From Actinomycetota bacterium (GTDB lineage Bacteria > Actinomycetota > Acidimicrobiia > IMCC26256 > VFJJ01): a DNA stretch of 64,000 nucleotides. The position numbers and the translations under genes are program-made. The first letter of the stretch is position 1. The number at the start of each line of letters is the position of its first letter. The notes beneath the pieces are model-generated. The model ran no database searches. It was not told the DNA's origin and saw nothing but the letters and a program-made list of their open reading frames with translations. The DNA is taken from assembly GCA_009886115.1 (NCBI GenBank), contig VFJJ01000051.1, positions 62,001-126,000 on the forward strand, given 5' to 3'. Positions 45,213 to 54,221 of this stretch are shown piece by piece.

Positions 45213-45529
45213 CCGAGCTGACATCCCCGAGCCCATCCCCCAACCATCAGGCCCTGATCCCCCCGGGCCCTCCCGGCCGGTCCTCCCACAGGGCCCCACG
45301 CGATCGTGGTCTCGGCGAGAACGGTGGGTGGCGGCCTGCGCTGCGCCGGGTCGCGCGCCCGACCGTGCCCGACGGGATGGACGTGGCGCAACGTCTCGGG
45401 TATGTACTGCCCGAGGACGGCGCGCCGCCGACCCCGCTCGATGCGCGAGATCGTGGCGTGAACGCCGACACGGTGTCACGGGAGCGGCGTAGATCTCGTG
45501 TGGGTGGAGCCACTTGATCTGACGAGTGC
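45213..45529. other. Gene-free stretch after the ligase gene
   Basis: About 317 bp between the ligase stop and the kinase remnant. Forward reading frames here are open but show no family similarity and no ribosome-binding site. I see Gly/Pro-type GC-rich sequence and no clear terminator. It may be part of the decayed DNA that continues to 45776. Confidence 0.5.
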
Positions 45530-45776
45530 TCACGCGGCAAGGCCGAGCCTGGCCGTGATGGCGGCGATACCGAAGTCGGCGAGCTTGGCCTGGCCGAACC
45601 GGTCGATGAGGCTGTTCTCAGGGTCCCGCCCACCGACGTGATCCCGACGATGTCGGTCGAGACGCCGTAGGCCGCCTCCCGTTCGTCCCGCCGTTCGGCA
45701 GCCCACCCGATGACCATGCTGCCACACCCGGACGTCGGGCCGGGCCGCTCGGCCCGCGCGCCAACGGCGGGCGTGC
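45530..45776 (-). pseudogene. Remnant of a Ser/Thr protein kinase gene
   Basis: Reading the reverse strand toward 45530 gives RDPENSLIDRFGQAKLADFG, then IAAITARLGLAA and a stop. This matches the kinase catalytic loop (HRDxKPxN) and the DFG metal loop, with two residues missing between RD and PEN. The preceding sequence, MVIGWAAERRDEREAAYG, is in another frame, so the piece is frameshifted and truncated on both sides. The segment lies directly downstream of the DUF222-HNH gene. Only about 90 bases are recognisable. Confidence 0.55.
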
Positions 45777-47066
45777 TCAGGCGGCGGTGTGATGGGTGCG
45801 TGGCCGTGTGGATGGTGACCCGGTGAGTCCGGTGAGCCAGTTCCGGGTGTGCTCGGAGAGCATGTCGGGTTCTGATCGTGGAATGTGGATGTGCCCGTCT
45901 GGTCGTGTGAGCGTGACCGTGTCGGTGTCGACATGGTAGGTGAGCTGCCATCGCCCTTCGTGGACCAGATGATGATGATGCCAGCAGAGACTCACCAGAT
46001 TCTCCGGCTCGGTGAACCCGTCATATGCCCAATGGGTCACATGGTGATGCTCCAACCAGACCGTCCGGTCACACCGGGGCCAACGGCACCGGAACCGGTC
46101 ACGACGGTTCACGATCCGGGCCATCCACGGCGGGACCCGCCTGGATTCCCGGCCGATCCCGACAGTGCGACCGGACGGATCGTCGGCGATCATCTGCCAA
46201 CGGCAGTCACACGCCAGGCGCCGGGCCGTCTCATCGGCGATCGCCCAACCATTCCCGATCGTCGCCGGCTCGACCGGGACCCGGGAGGGCTCGCTCCGGC
46301 TCGGACCGGTCGGCTGGCCACCCTCACCATCAACCGGCACATCAGCTTCAGAATCGCTGGCGAGCCGTTCGACCGGGACATGCACAACCACCAAAGGCCG
46401 GGCCGGCTGTTGAGCGAGGAGCTGCGGTTCGCCGGCACACAGGTTCACGAGCGCATCAGCCAGCCGGGCCCCACGCCTGACCGGTTCAGCATCAGGGAGC
46501 CTGCCTTCCTCGGGGAGCAGTTCGGCGAGCCGGTTGAGCGCCCCGTGGACGATCTCGGCCTGCTCACCTGAGAGCCGACCCCGGATCCGCAACGTAGCGC
46601 CAGGCTCGCGGATCAACTGCAGGTACCGTTGCCGGTGCTGTTCGACCTCGTCTTTCGCCGTGACCGGTTTGAGGGCCCTGGCGTTGACCATCGTCGCGTG
46701 ATACGTCCAACCGGGCGCCTGGGCAGCCAGCTCGGCATCGGTGTCGGATGTGGCAACGGCGGCGAGGACGACCAGTTGATCCCACGAGATCCGCCCCTCG
46801 GCGAACGCCTCCATCAGCGCCGGGATCTGCGGGGCCTTGACGGCGACCTCGACGACGCGTCGTGCCGTCGTCAACGACAGGTTGACCTGGGCGGCGAGCC
46901 AGGATGCCGGGTCGCGCATGCCGTCGACAAGATGGCCTTGCCGTTCGATGAACGCGGCCATGACGTCGAGCAGCTCGGCGTACACGGCGTTCGTGAGTGC
47001 GTAGAGCTGACCGATCGTGCCGGCCAGGTCGTCGAGCTCACAGTCACGATACCGATCCGCTTCCAT
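45777..47066 (-). CDS. DUF222-HNH endonuclease family protein, REP13E12-like (1)
   Basis: The 429-aa protein has the DUF222 region (about 5-300; LVDGMRDPASWLAAQVNLSL, EGRISWDQLVVLAAVAT, LRIRGRLSGEQAEIVHGALN) and a C-terminal HNH nuclease: CRWPRCDRTVWLEHHHVTHW, then LCWHHHHLVHEGRWQL. Such genes are multicopy in actinobacteria and form the REP13E12 repeats of M. tuberculosis. I start it at ATG 47066, eight bases after an extended -10. A second copy lies at 56,233-57,624. Confidence 0.92.
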   Translation of the reverse strand: MEADRYRDCELDDLAGTIGQLYALTNAVYAELLDVMAAFIERQGHLVDGMRDPASWLAAQVNLSLTTARRVVEVAVKAPQIPALMEAFAEGRISWDQLVVLAAVATSDTDAELAAQAPGWTYHATMVNARALKPVTAKDEVEQHRQRYLQLIREPGATLRIRGRLSGEQAEIVHGALNRLAELLPEEGRLPDAEPVRRGARLADALVNLCAGEPQLLAQQPARPLVVVHVPVERLASDSEADVPVDGEGGQPTGPSRSEPSRVPVEPATIGNGWAIADETARRLACDCRWQMIADDPSGRTVGIGRESRRVPPWMARIVNRRDRFRCRWPRCDRTVWLEHHHVTHWAYDGFTEPENLVSLCWHHHHLVHEGRWQLTYHVDTDTVTLTRPDGHIHIPRSEPDMLSEHTRNWLTGLTGSPSTRPRTHHTAA

Positions 47067-47074
47067 CACGGTTC

Positions 47075-47083
47075 ATGGTACCA
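47075..47083 (-). promoter_or_regulatory. Extended -10 promoter of HNH gene 1 (leaderless)
   Basis: The reverse strand reads TTGCTGTCATACCCATCTGG, then TACCAT, then eight bases to the ATG. TGGTACCAT is the extended -10. The whole 28-bp segment matches the one before the second HNH gene with only four changes (TTRCTGTCAYACCCAKCTGG), so it is part of the duplicated unit. A 14-bp gap to TTGCTG is too short for a standard -35. Confidence 0.5.
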
Positions 47084-47558
47084 GATGGGTATGACAGCAA
47101 CCCCAGAATACCGCCAGATTACGGGAAAGAATTCTTGGCAGATCATTGATACTAGAGACCGAGATGGCGACCCGCCGGTCGTGACGACGCCCCACAGTTG
47201 GAGCGAGTGGAGGGTGGAGTTACGGCATCCGATACATCCGATTACCGATCTCCGCCCAGTCGCGCCACCAGCGGCAGGGATCCCCCGGAAGGACGCTCAG
47301 GAGCCGGCTCCACCGAGCGCCCCCGGTTCTCGATCGCTCAAGTGCCCGGCTCGACCGGCGAAAGGGCACCCGCGCGCCGCCGGTCGAGCCGAGCTCGGGT
47401 TCCAAGCGCACCAGCACCTCATGGCTGCCGTTGCGGACCCTGCCCACCAGTTCGTTCATGGAGCGGGTGCGGACAGCCACTCGCTCAGACCCTCCCCCAA
47501 CCCCCAATCCCCCTGCTCGTACCGGGACCAGTTCGGGTCCCAGTTCGATGAGCGACGA
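47084..47558. other. 475-bp region without a recognised gene
   Basis: It starts with an unusually A+T-rich patch (about 47,100-47,160) and then returns to normal composition. A 95-codon reverse frame (47220-47507) with segments such as LPGDPCRWWRDWAEIG is open, but has no known relatives and no clear ribosome-binding site. It may be decayed coding DNA beside the HNH gene. Confidence 0.4.
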
Positions 47559-48542
47559 TCAGGCGAGCACGAACGCGGGAGGCGCGACCATCCGGGTCAC
47601 GGTTCGGCCCGCAGCCCGTTCCAACACCCCGAGATCGAGATCGTCGACCCGGGGTGTCGCCGCCAGCCCGAGCCGGGCCAGCTCGGCAGCCAACGTCACC
47701 TGGTGGTCGTCGACGTTCTCGCCGTGCGCGGCCTCGCGGGGCACGAGCACCCCGAAATGACCGGCGTTCATGGCCGTCAGGGTCGTGCCCACGCCACAGT
47801 GGCCGATCACGACGTCGGCGACCGCCATGGCGTCGATCAGCTCGGCGGTGGGGACCATCGCTCGCCCGTCGACCACACGGCCGCCGAGGTGCAGCCCGTC
47901 GACCGGCGTGCACCCGGTCTGCCACAGCACTTCGGCCTCGGGCGGCAAGATGGCGCACAGCCGCTCGAGCAGGCGCCGGAAGCGGTAGTCCTCCATGGTC
48001 CCGAGGGTCACCACAACCCGCCGCACCGGGCGGGTCGGGTGAGCGGCGTCCACTCGGGGAGCCGCCTGGTAGCCGTCGAAGACCGACCCTCGGTGCAGCC
48101 AGCGTTTCGACGCCAGATGCGGGAACTGGGTGTACATGCGAACCCCCGGGACGGGACCGAGCAGTTTGGCGGTCATCCCCGGGCCATCGGGACGCGTCGC
48201 CGATTCCACAAAGTGGCACGGGATTCGCCGCATCGCGCACACCGGGAGCACCCCGAGCGCGATCCCCGACCCGGACGTCATCACCGCAGTGACAGGGCTG
48301 GCGCCGTCACGAGCGCGTTCGCGCAGCACCTTGCGGGTGGCCCGAGCCGCCCCGAGCACGCCGCGAACGTCGCGGGGTTGCACCGGCTCGACCCACACCA
48401 CGTCCTCGCCCGCCAGCAGCGACTCGGTCTGAGGGTTGCGCCACGTCATCCACAGACGAGGACCGTCGAAGCCCACCCGAGCCGAGAGCGCCATGAGCTC
48501 GGTGATGTGGCCACCCACGGTCGTCGGCAGCAGCAGCGTCAT
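47559..48542 (-). CDS. Fused Alg14/Alg13-like (PssD-PssE) glycosyltransferase
   Basis: GT-B fold transferase of 327 aa, related to MurG and to the two-protein Alg13/Alg14 or PssE/PssD transferases. The N-terminal half has the Alg14/PssD hallmark TTVGGHITELMALSARVGFD; the C-terminal half starts VVVTLGTMEDYRFRRLLERL like Alg13/PssE and ends with VADVVIGHCGVGTTLTAMNA, the sugar-nucleotide pocket. A single chain thus combines both halves. Substrate could be a UDP-linked hexose or GlcNAc transferred to a lipid. ATG at 48542. Confidence 0.8.
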   Translation of the reverse strand: MTLLLPTTVGGHITELMALSARVGFDGPRLWMTWRNPQTESLLAGEDVVWVEPVQPRDVRGVLGAARATRKVLRERARDGASPVTAVMTSGSGIALGVLPVCAMRRIPCHFVESATRPDGPGMTAKLLGPVPGVRMYTQFPHLASKRWLHRGSVFDGYQAAPRVDAAHPTRPVRRVVVTLGTMEDYRFRRLLERLCAILPPEAEVLWQTGCTPVDGLHLGGRVVDGRAMVPTAELIDAMAVADVVIGHCGVGTTLTAMNAGHFGVLVPREAAHGENVDDHQVTLAAELARLGLAATPRVDDLDLGVLERAAGRTVTRMVAPPAFVLA

Positions 48543-48594
48543 AGGCCGAGCAGTGTGCCAGACCCCAGGCCTCAGGCACCGACCCCAACCACCC

Positions 48595-48645
48595 CGAGCA
48601 CCTGTCGCTCAGCCGCCACAATCACCCTTGAGCGACAGGTGCTCG
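48595..48645 (-). terminator. 17-bp perfect stem-loop after the acetyltransferase gene
   Basis: Arms 48595-48611 and 48629-48645 are perfect complements (CGAGCACCTGTCGCTCA and its reverse) around a 17-base loop. It lies 14 bases beyond the stop of the Eis-like gene on the minus strand and ahead of the glycosyltransferase start. No T-run follows, so it would be an atypical terminator or an mRNA 3'-end structure. Confidence 0.65.
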
Positions 48646-48658
48646 ATGGGTCACAAGC

Positions 48659-49903
48659 TCAGAAGGCACCGAGCATCACCGGTGCCGGGAAGGTGGCGAA
48701 CATCCGGTCGGCCCGGACCAGGGCTCCCGGGCTCAGCTCGTGGACGAACCCGGCTGCGGCCAGCGAGCTGAACGACGTTCCGCCCAGATAGACCGCGCCG
48801 AGCGCATGCTCCTCCAAGACGAGGTCGGGGGCCGCGCTGGTTTCGGTGCACGACACGCCGTCGGCCTCGTCATCGGTGTCGACCTCGAGCATCCAGCTCC
48901 GGGCTCCTCCGTCTCGACTCGCCGGAGCTGCGGCGACCGCGAGCACGAGACGCCCCGATGCGCCGTAGGTGCGTGCCGACAGGGCCCGACCGGGATCGAG
49001 CAGTCGTGTCCAGAGCCCGTCCTTGTGCTGGCTGACGAGCAGGCGCCGTCCGTCGGCGAGGAGATGGCGCACCGGATCGTCGACGGCCACGGCATGCCCG
49101 GAAATCGTGGCCACGAGATCGACATCGAGCACGAGTCGCCACAGGGCGGCGCCGGCCCGATCGGTGGTCGCGAGCAGCTCGCGCACAAGCAGGCGCTTGG
49201 CCGGTAGGCCCCGCTCGAATGCGCCGGTGATCTCGTAACAGACGATTCCTTCAACCTGTCCGGCGAGGCTCTCGTAGACGGCCCAGAACCGGGCTCCGTC
49301 GGTCATGCGGTGTCCGAAATAGACCTCGGGCCACCAGAAATCGGGCCGGGAGACCATCCCCGGTTGGAGCACCCGAAATCGTTCGTAGAAGGCGGGGACG
49401 GCCGATGTCGCGGTCGTCTCGTCGATGAGTCGGGTCGCGCCGCCGGCGTCGGGGCGCCAGCCGTCGTGGAACGCGCCGTAGGCCCGATCGATCTCGAACG
49501 ACTGGCTCCACGTGGCCGGGCCATATCCGAAACGCCGGTAGATGCCGGCCTCCGACGCGGTCAGCACGCTCACCGGCTCCCCCCGCTCCCGGGAGTCGGC
49601 AGCGATCAGGGTCATGAGCTCGGTCACGATGCCTTGGCGGCGATGCGTGGGCTGAACCGAGACCCACGACACCGCCCCGACCGGCAGCAGCACCCCGCCG
49701 GGGACCGTCAGCTCGAAGCTGTAGTTGCGGGCCGCTCCGACGATCTCGGCGCCCGCGAAGGCCCCGAAGACCCGGTCTGGTTCACCCCGGGCCCAGGTGT
49801 CGGCGCTCCCCGGAGCCGGCGGCGCGAGCGTGAACGCCCGCCGGTCGGCTTCGATGAAGGCGTCGATCTCGTGTGCCTCGATGGACCTGATCTCGATCGG
49901 CAT
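48659..49903 (-). CDS. Eis-like GNAT N-acetyltransferase
   Basis: The 414-aa protein has the three-part Eis layout. A first GNAT domain carries the acetyl-CoA loop VSVQPTHRRQGIVTELM and YRRFGYGPATW. A second degenerate GNAT domain follows (about 170-290), then an SCP2-like end from about 300. The C-terminal carboxylate that acts as catalytic acid in Eis would come from the final Phe (MLGAF). Members acetylate aminoglycosides or lysines of proteins; the natural substrate is open. ATG at 49903. Confidence 0.88.
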   Translation of the reverse strand: MPIEIRSIEAHEIDAFIEADRRAFTLAPPAPGSADTWARGEPDRVFGAFAGAEIVGAARNYSFELTVPGGVLLPVGAVSWVSVQPTHRRQGIVTELMTLIAADSRERGEPVSVLTASEAGIYRRFGYGPATWSQSFEIDRAYGAFHDGWRPDAGGATRLIDETTATSAVPAFYERFRVLQPGMVSRPDFWWPEVYFGHRMTDGARFWAVYESLAGQVEGIVCYEITGAFERGLPAKRLLVRELLATTDRAGAALWRLVLDVDLVATISGHAVAVDDPVRHLLADGRRLLVSQHKDGLWTRLLDPGRALSARTYGASGRLVLAVAAAPASRDGGARSWMLEVDTDDEADGVSCTETSAAPDLVLEEHALGAVYLGGTSFSSLAAAGFVHELSPGALVRADRMFATFPAPVMLGAF

Positions 49904-49930
49904 GGCCCCGAGTGTCGCGTGAACGGGCGC

Positions 49931-50911
49931 TCAGATGTTCGGCAGTACCTTCTCGACGTACAGGTGCAGGCTCTCCCAGGCCGTGTCGATCGGCATGCCG
50001 CCACACAGGGGGTGCAGGTTGAAAGCCGCCAGGGCGCCTTGTTCCTTGGCCCGGGCGATCACCTGCTCGGGGGTGAGGATCTGGTAGATGCCCTCGGCCC
50101 GCAGCTCGTCGACGTTGGTGGCGTGCGAGTGCACGGCCGAGCGGATGTCGGAGGTCTGCCAGGTGTGGTAGGTCCAGCTCTCGTGGAACAGATGATCGCC
50201 GATCTCGGCCCAGGCCTTGTCGGGATCCTCGGCAACGAACAGCATCACCGTGTCGACGCCGGGCATCATCAAGAAGCCCTGGGTCCCGTACTCCTTGCAC
50301 TGCTCGTAGTAGTACGCCTCGAGCTCGGGCATGTTGGCGGCCGGGAACATGGGCAGCCCGAACCGCGCCGCTCGCCGAGCCGCCGGCTTCGACGTGCCGC
50401 CGAGCAGCACCACGGGATGCGGCTGGGTGAGCGGCCGCGGCGTGACCCGAACGGTCGTGCCGCGGTACTCGAACGGCTCGCCCGTCCACGCCTTGAGGAG
50501 CGTGTCGACGCACTCGTCCATGAGCGCTCCCCGATCGGCCCAGCTCTTGCCGTGGGCTGCGTACTCCGATGGCCGGTACCCCATGCCCAGGATGGTCGTG
50601 AGACGCCCCCCGCTCGCCAGGTCGAGCACCGCGATGTCCTCGGCGACCCGCAGCGGATCGTGCAGCGGCAGCAGCAGAGCCGAGATGTTCAAGCCCACGT
50701 TCTTCGTGCGGGCCAAGGCCATACCGGCGAACAGCAGCGGCGTCGACATCCAGTTGTTCTCGGCGCCGTGATGCTCCTCGGTGGTGATCATGGCGAAGCC
50801 GTTGTCGTCGCAGTACGACACCATCTCCAGCGCGGCCTTGAACATGTCGGAATGCTTCTGCGGATCGTTCTCCGGCAGGATCAGGTTGAACCGGGCGATC
50901 GACATGGCCAT
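49931..50911 (-). CDS. LLM-class flavin-dependent oxidoreductase
   Basis: Luciferase-like monooxygenase fold, 326 aa, using FMN or F420. Characteristic stretches: FAMITTEEHHGAENNW, SALLLPLHDPLRVAEDIAVL, GRLTTILGMGYRPSEY and PVVLLGGTSKPAARRAARFG. Start is the ATG at 50911 or the second Met two codons later. It lies 27 bp upstream of the acetyltransferase gene on the same strand. Actinobacteria encode dozens of these; the substrate is not predictable. Confidence 0.9.
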   Translation of the reverse strand: MAMSIARFNLILPENDPQKHSDMFKAALEMVSYCDDNGFAMITTEEHHGAENNWMSTPLLFAGMALARTKNVGLNISALLLPLHDPLRVAEDIAVLDLASGGRLTTILGMGYRPSEYAAHGKSWADRGALMDECVDTLLKAWTGEPFEYRGTTVRVTPRPLTQPHPVVLLGGTSKPAARRAARFGLPMFPAANMPELEAYYYEQCKEYGTQGFLMMPGVDTVMLFVAEDPDKAWAEIGDHLFHESWTYHTWQTSDIRSAVHSHATNVDELRAEGIYQILTPEQVIARAKEQGALAAFNLHPLCGGMPIDTAWESLHLYVEKVLPNI

Positions 50912-51061
50912 GGCGCGTGGCTCCTCGGGTTTCTCGGGATCGGGGACTGCTCGGACTGCTCGGACGCTCGGGGTGCTCGGAGTTCAGCCAGCGAACCGCG
51001 AAACCCAGACCTCAGGCTGACCCACGGTGACAGCAGCCGTCCAACCTACGGGCCCATCAGC

Positions 51062-51585
51062 TCACGTTCCGGCCACCGTCTGTGGGAGGTCGGAGCTGCG
51101 GATGTCGTGGGCCCAGGGATAGCGGAGCGTGTCGATGAGCGAGAACGGGGCGTCGAGCACGATGTCACGGACGCTCTTTTTCTCCGGAGCGAACATGCGC
51201 CCCGGAGGGTCGAGCTTGTCACGCAAGGTGACCATGCCGTCGAAGACCTTCTCGGGATCGTCGCACAGCGTGTAGACGGTGATGAACGTGCCCTGGCTGC
51301 GGGCGAAGCCCGACTCGGCGTCGACGATGCGCACCGCGTGCAGCGCCGGCGGAGCAACGTAGCGACGTAGCGACGGCCGGTCATGATCCCGGGCAGCGCG
51401 ATGTTGGGTGGCAGGTGCTCGAGGTCGTACCAACGGTTCCAGGCCTCGATGCAATCGGCATCACAGTCGAGCCCAGCGAAGATGATGCCGGTGGCGTCCA
51501 CGGTTCCCCCAGGGATGATTCGGCTGCCGCTGCCCGCCAACGGCCTGCGCTTCCGGCCGAGCTTCGCGCGAACGGAGTCGACCAT
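51062..51585 (-). pseudogene. EthD-like dimeric alpha/beta-barrel protein, frameshifted
   Basis: The N-terminal half is read from ATG 51585 (MVDSVRAKLGRKRR, then AWNRWYDLEHLPPNIALPG and MTGRRYVA). The C-terminal half continues in a different frame (PPALHAVRIVDAESGFARSQ, FITVYTLCDDPEKVFDGM, to the stop at 51062). The break falls on a tandem 8-bp duplication, CGTAGCGA twice at 51358-51373; removing one copy joins the frames as RRYVAPPALHAV. The NxWYDxEHLP pattern is typical of EthD/stress-barrel proteins. It may be a recent mutation or a sequencing error. Confidence 0.8.
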
Positions 51586-51653
51586 GTCGCAGACGGAACT
51601 AGTCTGACTGCACCTGCCGGGCAGGCGCGCAGACTGACGAGCGAGGTTCTGGA

Positions 51654-52904
51654 ATGACCACGACACGGACGAGGCGATCGATCGGAGCCGTCGCTGGGGT
51701 GCTCGTAGCCCTGGGTCTGAGCGCCTGCGAGATTCGCACCGAGGAGAAGATCGTCGTCAACGAGGACGGCTCGGGCACCATCGAGGTGGTGTTCCTGGCC
51801 GACGAGGAGTTCCGCACCCAGATCGTCGAGCTCAGCAACGGGTTCCAGTTCGAGGTCGAGGGTGAGACGACCACCACGCTCAACGCCGACACGCTCTTCG
51901 ACGTCAACTCGCCCGATTTCACACTGCCACCGGGCTTCGAGGCCGAGAACATCGACGAGGGCGACTTCAAGGGCTTCCGGGTCCGGGGGTCGTTCGACAG
52001 CCCCGAACAACTTGCCGAGCGTCTCGATGAAGCGGGCACGGCTGGATCCGACGACACCTCCGGTTCGATGGACGGAACCCTCACCGGGATCACCCTCGTG
52101 CGCGAGGGCGACGGGTTCCGCTTCAGCGCCGACCTCTCCGGCGACACCGTCACCGGCCTGGGAGAGGGCTTCGGAGAGACGGGCGGCGGCGGCGAGGACG
52201 CCGAGAACCTCGACGAAGCGTTCGGCGACCTGTCCGAGGCCTTCAAGTTCCGGCTCGAGATCACCATGCCCGGCCACATCGCCGAGAGCAACGCCGACTT
52301 CCTCCCGGCTGACGACACCGCCGTGTGGACCATCGACTTCGCCAACCCCAACAGAACGCTCGAGGCCCGCTCGGAGCCCGGCGACGGCGAGGGGCAGTCG
52401 TCGAACCCCGCCGCGCTCGAGAGCGAGGGCAATCCGGCTGCCGAGCCGATCGTCGAATCCGACGGCGCTGATGACGGCGGCTCGGACGGCGCGGCCCAGA
52501 GCGACGACGGCGATACCGGTGACGGCGGTGACGGCGACGACGGCTCGAGCGTCGGGCTCATCATCGGGATCGTCGTTGCGCTCCTGGTGGTCGGCGGCAT
52601 CGTGTTCCTCGTGGTGCGCAACAAGAAGAAGGCCCCGGGAAGCCACGGGGAACCAGGCCCGGGCACACCCGGCGGATTTCCCGCAGCCGGCCCCTCGCCG
52701 TACGCACCCAGACCCGACGCGCCGTATCAGCAAGGTGGTGGCGCCGTGCTGACGGCACCGCCCGGCACAGCGCCGCCTTCCCAGACGAGCCCACCCGCGT
52801 GGCACCCCGATCCCACGCACCGCCATCAGCTCCGCTACCACGACGGCACCCGCTGGACGGCCCACGTGTCCGACGGCGGGGTCGGCGGGTCCGACCCGAT
52901 CTGA
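51654..52904 (+). CDS. LppM-like lipoprotein with membrane anchor and DUF2510 tail
   Basis: Envelope protein of 416 aa. The signal peptide ends in the lipobox LGLSAC with Cys25 as lipidation site. An LppM-like beta-rich domain follows (VVNEDGSGTIEVVFLADEEF, then DLSEAFKFRLEITMPGHI). An Asp/Gly/Ser-rich linker leads to a transmembrane helix near residue 300-321. The cytoplasmic-side tail is Pro/Gly-rich and ends in a DUF2510 motif (WHPDPTHRHQLRYHDGTRWT). Both a lipid anchor and a TM helix in one protein are notable. ATG at 51654. Confidence 0.85.
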   Translation: MTTTRTRRSIGAVAGVLVALGLSACEIRTEEKIVVNEDGSGTIEVVFLADEEFRTQIVELSNGFQFEVEGETTTTLNADTLFDVNSPDFTLPPGFEAENIDEGDFKGFRVRGSFDSPEQLAERLDEAGTAGSDDTSGSMDGTLTGITLVREGDGFRFSADLSGDTVTGLGEGFGETGGGGEDAENLDEAFGDLSEAFKFRLEITMPGHIAESNADFLPADDTAVWTIDFANPNRTLEARSEPGDGEGQSSNPAALESEGNPAAEPIVESDGADDGGSDGAAQSDDGDTGDGGDGDDGSSVGLIIGIVVALLVVGGIVFLVVRNKKKAPGSHGEPGPGTPGGFPAAGPSPYAPRPDAPYQQGGGAVLTAPPGTAPPSQTSPPAWHPDPTHRHQLRYHDGTRWTAHVSDGGVGGSDPI

Positions 52905-52945
52905 GTACTCGGCCCGTTGGTACAGCCTGAGGAGACAACCACACG

Positions 52946-53488
52946 ATGACCTCGACCTCATCGAACCCGCTGGCACCGCCCCCGAGCGTTGGGCCGGATG
53001 CATCGTCGAGGTGGCGCAGGCGTGCTCGGTGGATGGTGCCGGTGGCCGTCGTGCTCGTGGGCCTGTTCGTGTTCGTGATGGTGTACTTCCAGCCCCACAA
53101 GGCCTTCATCGACGATACGGTCAACGAGGCCGCACCGGTGGGCGTCGCTCCGGAGCGTGCCGTCATGTCGGGCGAGTTCATCAGCCGGGCCCACGGCACG
53201 ACCGGCCACGCCATGATCGCCGACGGCACCGACGGGACGCGCTTCTTGCGCATCGAGGATCTCGACACCGACAACGGCCCCGACCTCAAGGTGTACCTCA
53301 CGACCGTGGCCCCCGACGGCGAGGAAGGCACGTTCGACGATGACTTCGTCGACCTCGGGCGCTTGAAGGGCAACATCGGCGATCAGAACTACGAGATCCC
53401 CGCCGATGTCGACATCACGCGCTACCCGAGCGTCGTCATCTGGTGCGACCGCTTCGACGTCGCCTTCGGCGCCGCCCCGCTGAGCTGA
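52946..53488 (+). CDS. Membrane-anchored DM13-domain protein
   Basis: The 180-aa protein has one transmembrane segment near residues 30-48 (MVPVAVVLVGLFVFVMVYF) after a basic RWRRRAR stretch, then an extracytoplasmic DM13 domain: SGEFISRAHGTTGHAMIADG, LRIEDLDTDNGPDLKVYLTT and VVIWCDRFDVAFGAAPL. The conserved Cys of the DM13 family (WCDRF) is present. DM13 domains are proposed to take part in redox chemistry at the cell surface. It lies 41 bp after the LppM-like gene and is probably co-transcribed. Confidence 0.88.
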   Translation: MTSTSSNPLAPPPSVGPDASSRWRRRARWMVPVAVVLVGLFVFVMVYFQPHKAFIDDTVNEAAPVGVAPERAVMSGEFISRAHGTTGHAMIADGTDGTRFLRIEDLDTDNGPDLKVYLTTVAPDGEEGTFDDDFVDLGRLKGNIGDQNYEIPADVDITRYPSVVIWCDRFDVAFGAAPLS

Positions 53489-53579
53489 GGTGGGCTGAAC
53501 CCAGCCGAGCTGAACTGCCGGCTGATCGCCCCGATCGCTCCCGGGGGCGCTGGTCGCGGGGCAATCGAGCACTTGTAGG

Positions 53580-54110
53580 ATGAGCAGCGTGAAAACCGTT
53601 GTGCTCGGCGACCTCCCCCCGCCGCTCAGTGAGTTCCTGGCTCGTCGCCGCGCGCTGGGGCAGGATCTCTTCGACGAGGTGTGGGAGGGCGAGTATCACG
53701 TGGCACCCGCGGCACACCCCTGGCACGGCTACATCGACCGCTGCCTCGCCGTGCTCCTCGAGCCCGCGGGCCGCCGGGCTGGCCTCATCGGAACCGGGCC
53801 TTTCAACCTCGGCGAGCCCGAGGACTTTCGGGTTCCCGATGGTGGCTACCACCGGGGCATGCCGTCTTCGGTGTTCGTCGCCACCGCGGCGATCGTGGTC
53901 GAGGTGATCTCACCCCACGACGAGACGTGGGAGAAGTTCGGCTTCTACGCCGCACACGGCGTCGAGGAAGTCGTGACCGCCGAGCCGGCTGAGGCGCGGC
54001 TCCAATGGTTCGTGCTCTCCGACACCACGGAGTACGTCGCAACCGATCGCAGCCCACTGCTCGGTGTCTCCGTGGCCGAGATCGCCTCGGCCATCGAGTG
54101 GCCCCGGTAG
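53580..54110 (+). CDS. Uma2-family (DUF820) PD-(D/E)XK nuclease-fold protein
   Basis: The 176-aa product begins with the family pattern LSEFLARRRALGQDLFDEVW and EGEYHVAPAAHPWHGYIDR, and has the putative active-site strand AIVVEVISPHDETWEKFGFY, where Glu and Lys occupy the nuclease-like positions. An Asp precedes it in EDFRVPDGGYHRG. Uma2 proteins are abundant in cyanobacteria and actinobacteria; their role is not established. ATG at 53580, 91 bp after the DM13 gene. Confidence 0.85.
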   Translation: MSSVKTVVLGDLPPPLSEFLARRRALGQDLFDEVWEGEYHVAPAAHPWHGYIDRCLAVLLEPAGRRAGLIGTGPFNLGEPEDFRVPDGGYHRGMPSSVFVATAAIVVEVISPHDETWEKFGFYAAHGVEEVVTAEPAEARLQWFVLSDTTEYVATDRSPLLGVSVAEIASAIEWPR

Positions 54111-54221
54111 GTGCACCGCTCTGAGACGCGACTGACGCCGCTGCGCTAGAACATCGGCATCCAAGGTGGGCGTTCGATCGCTGCGCCCGCTCGCACGAGC
54201 ATTCGCCGAAGGAGCACCGTC

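Noticed and set aside
47220..47507. 95-codon reverse frame as a gene
   Set aside because: It is open and partly plausible (LPGDPCRWWRDWAEIG), but there is no recognised family, no clear ribosome-binding site and it lies in apparently decayed DNA. Left as unassigned.
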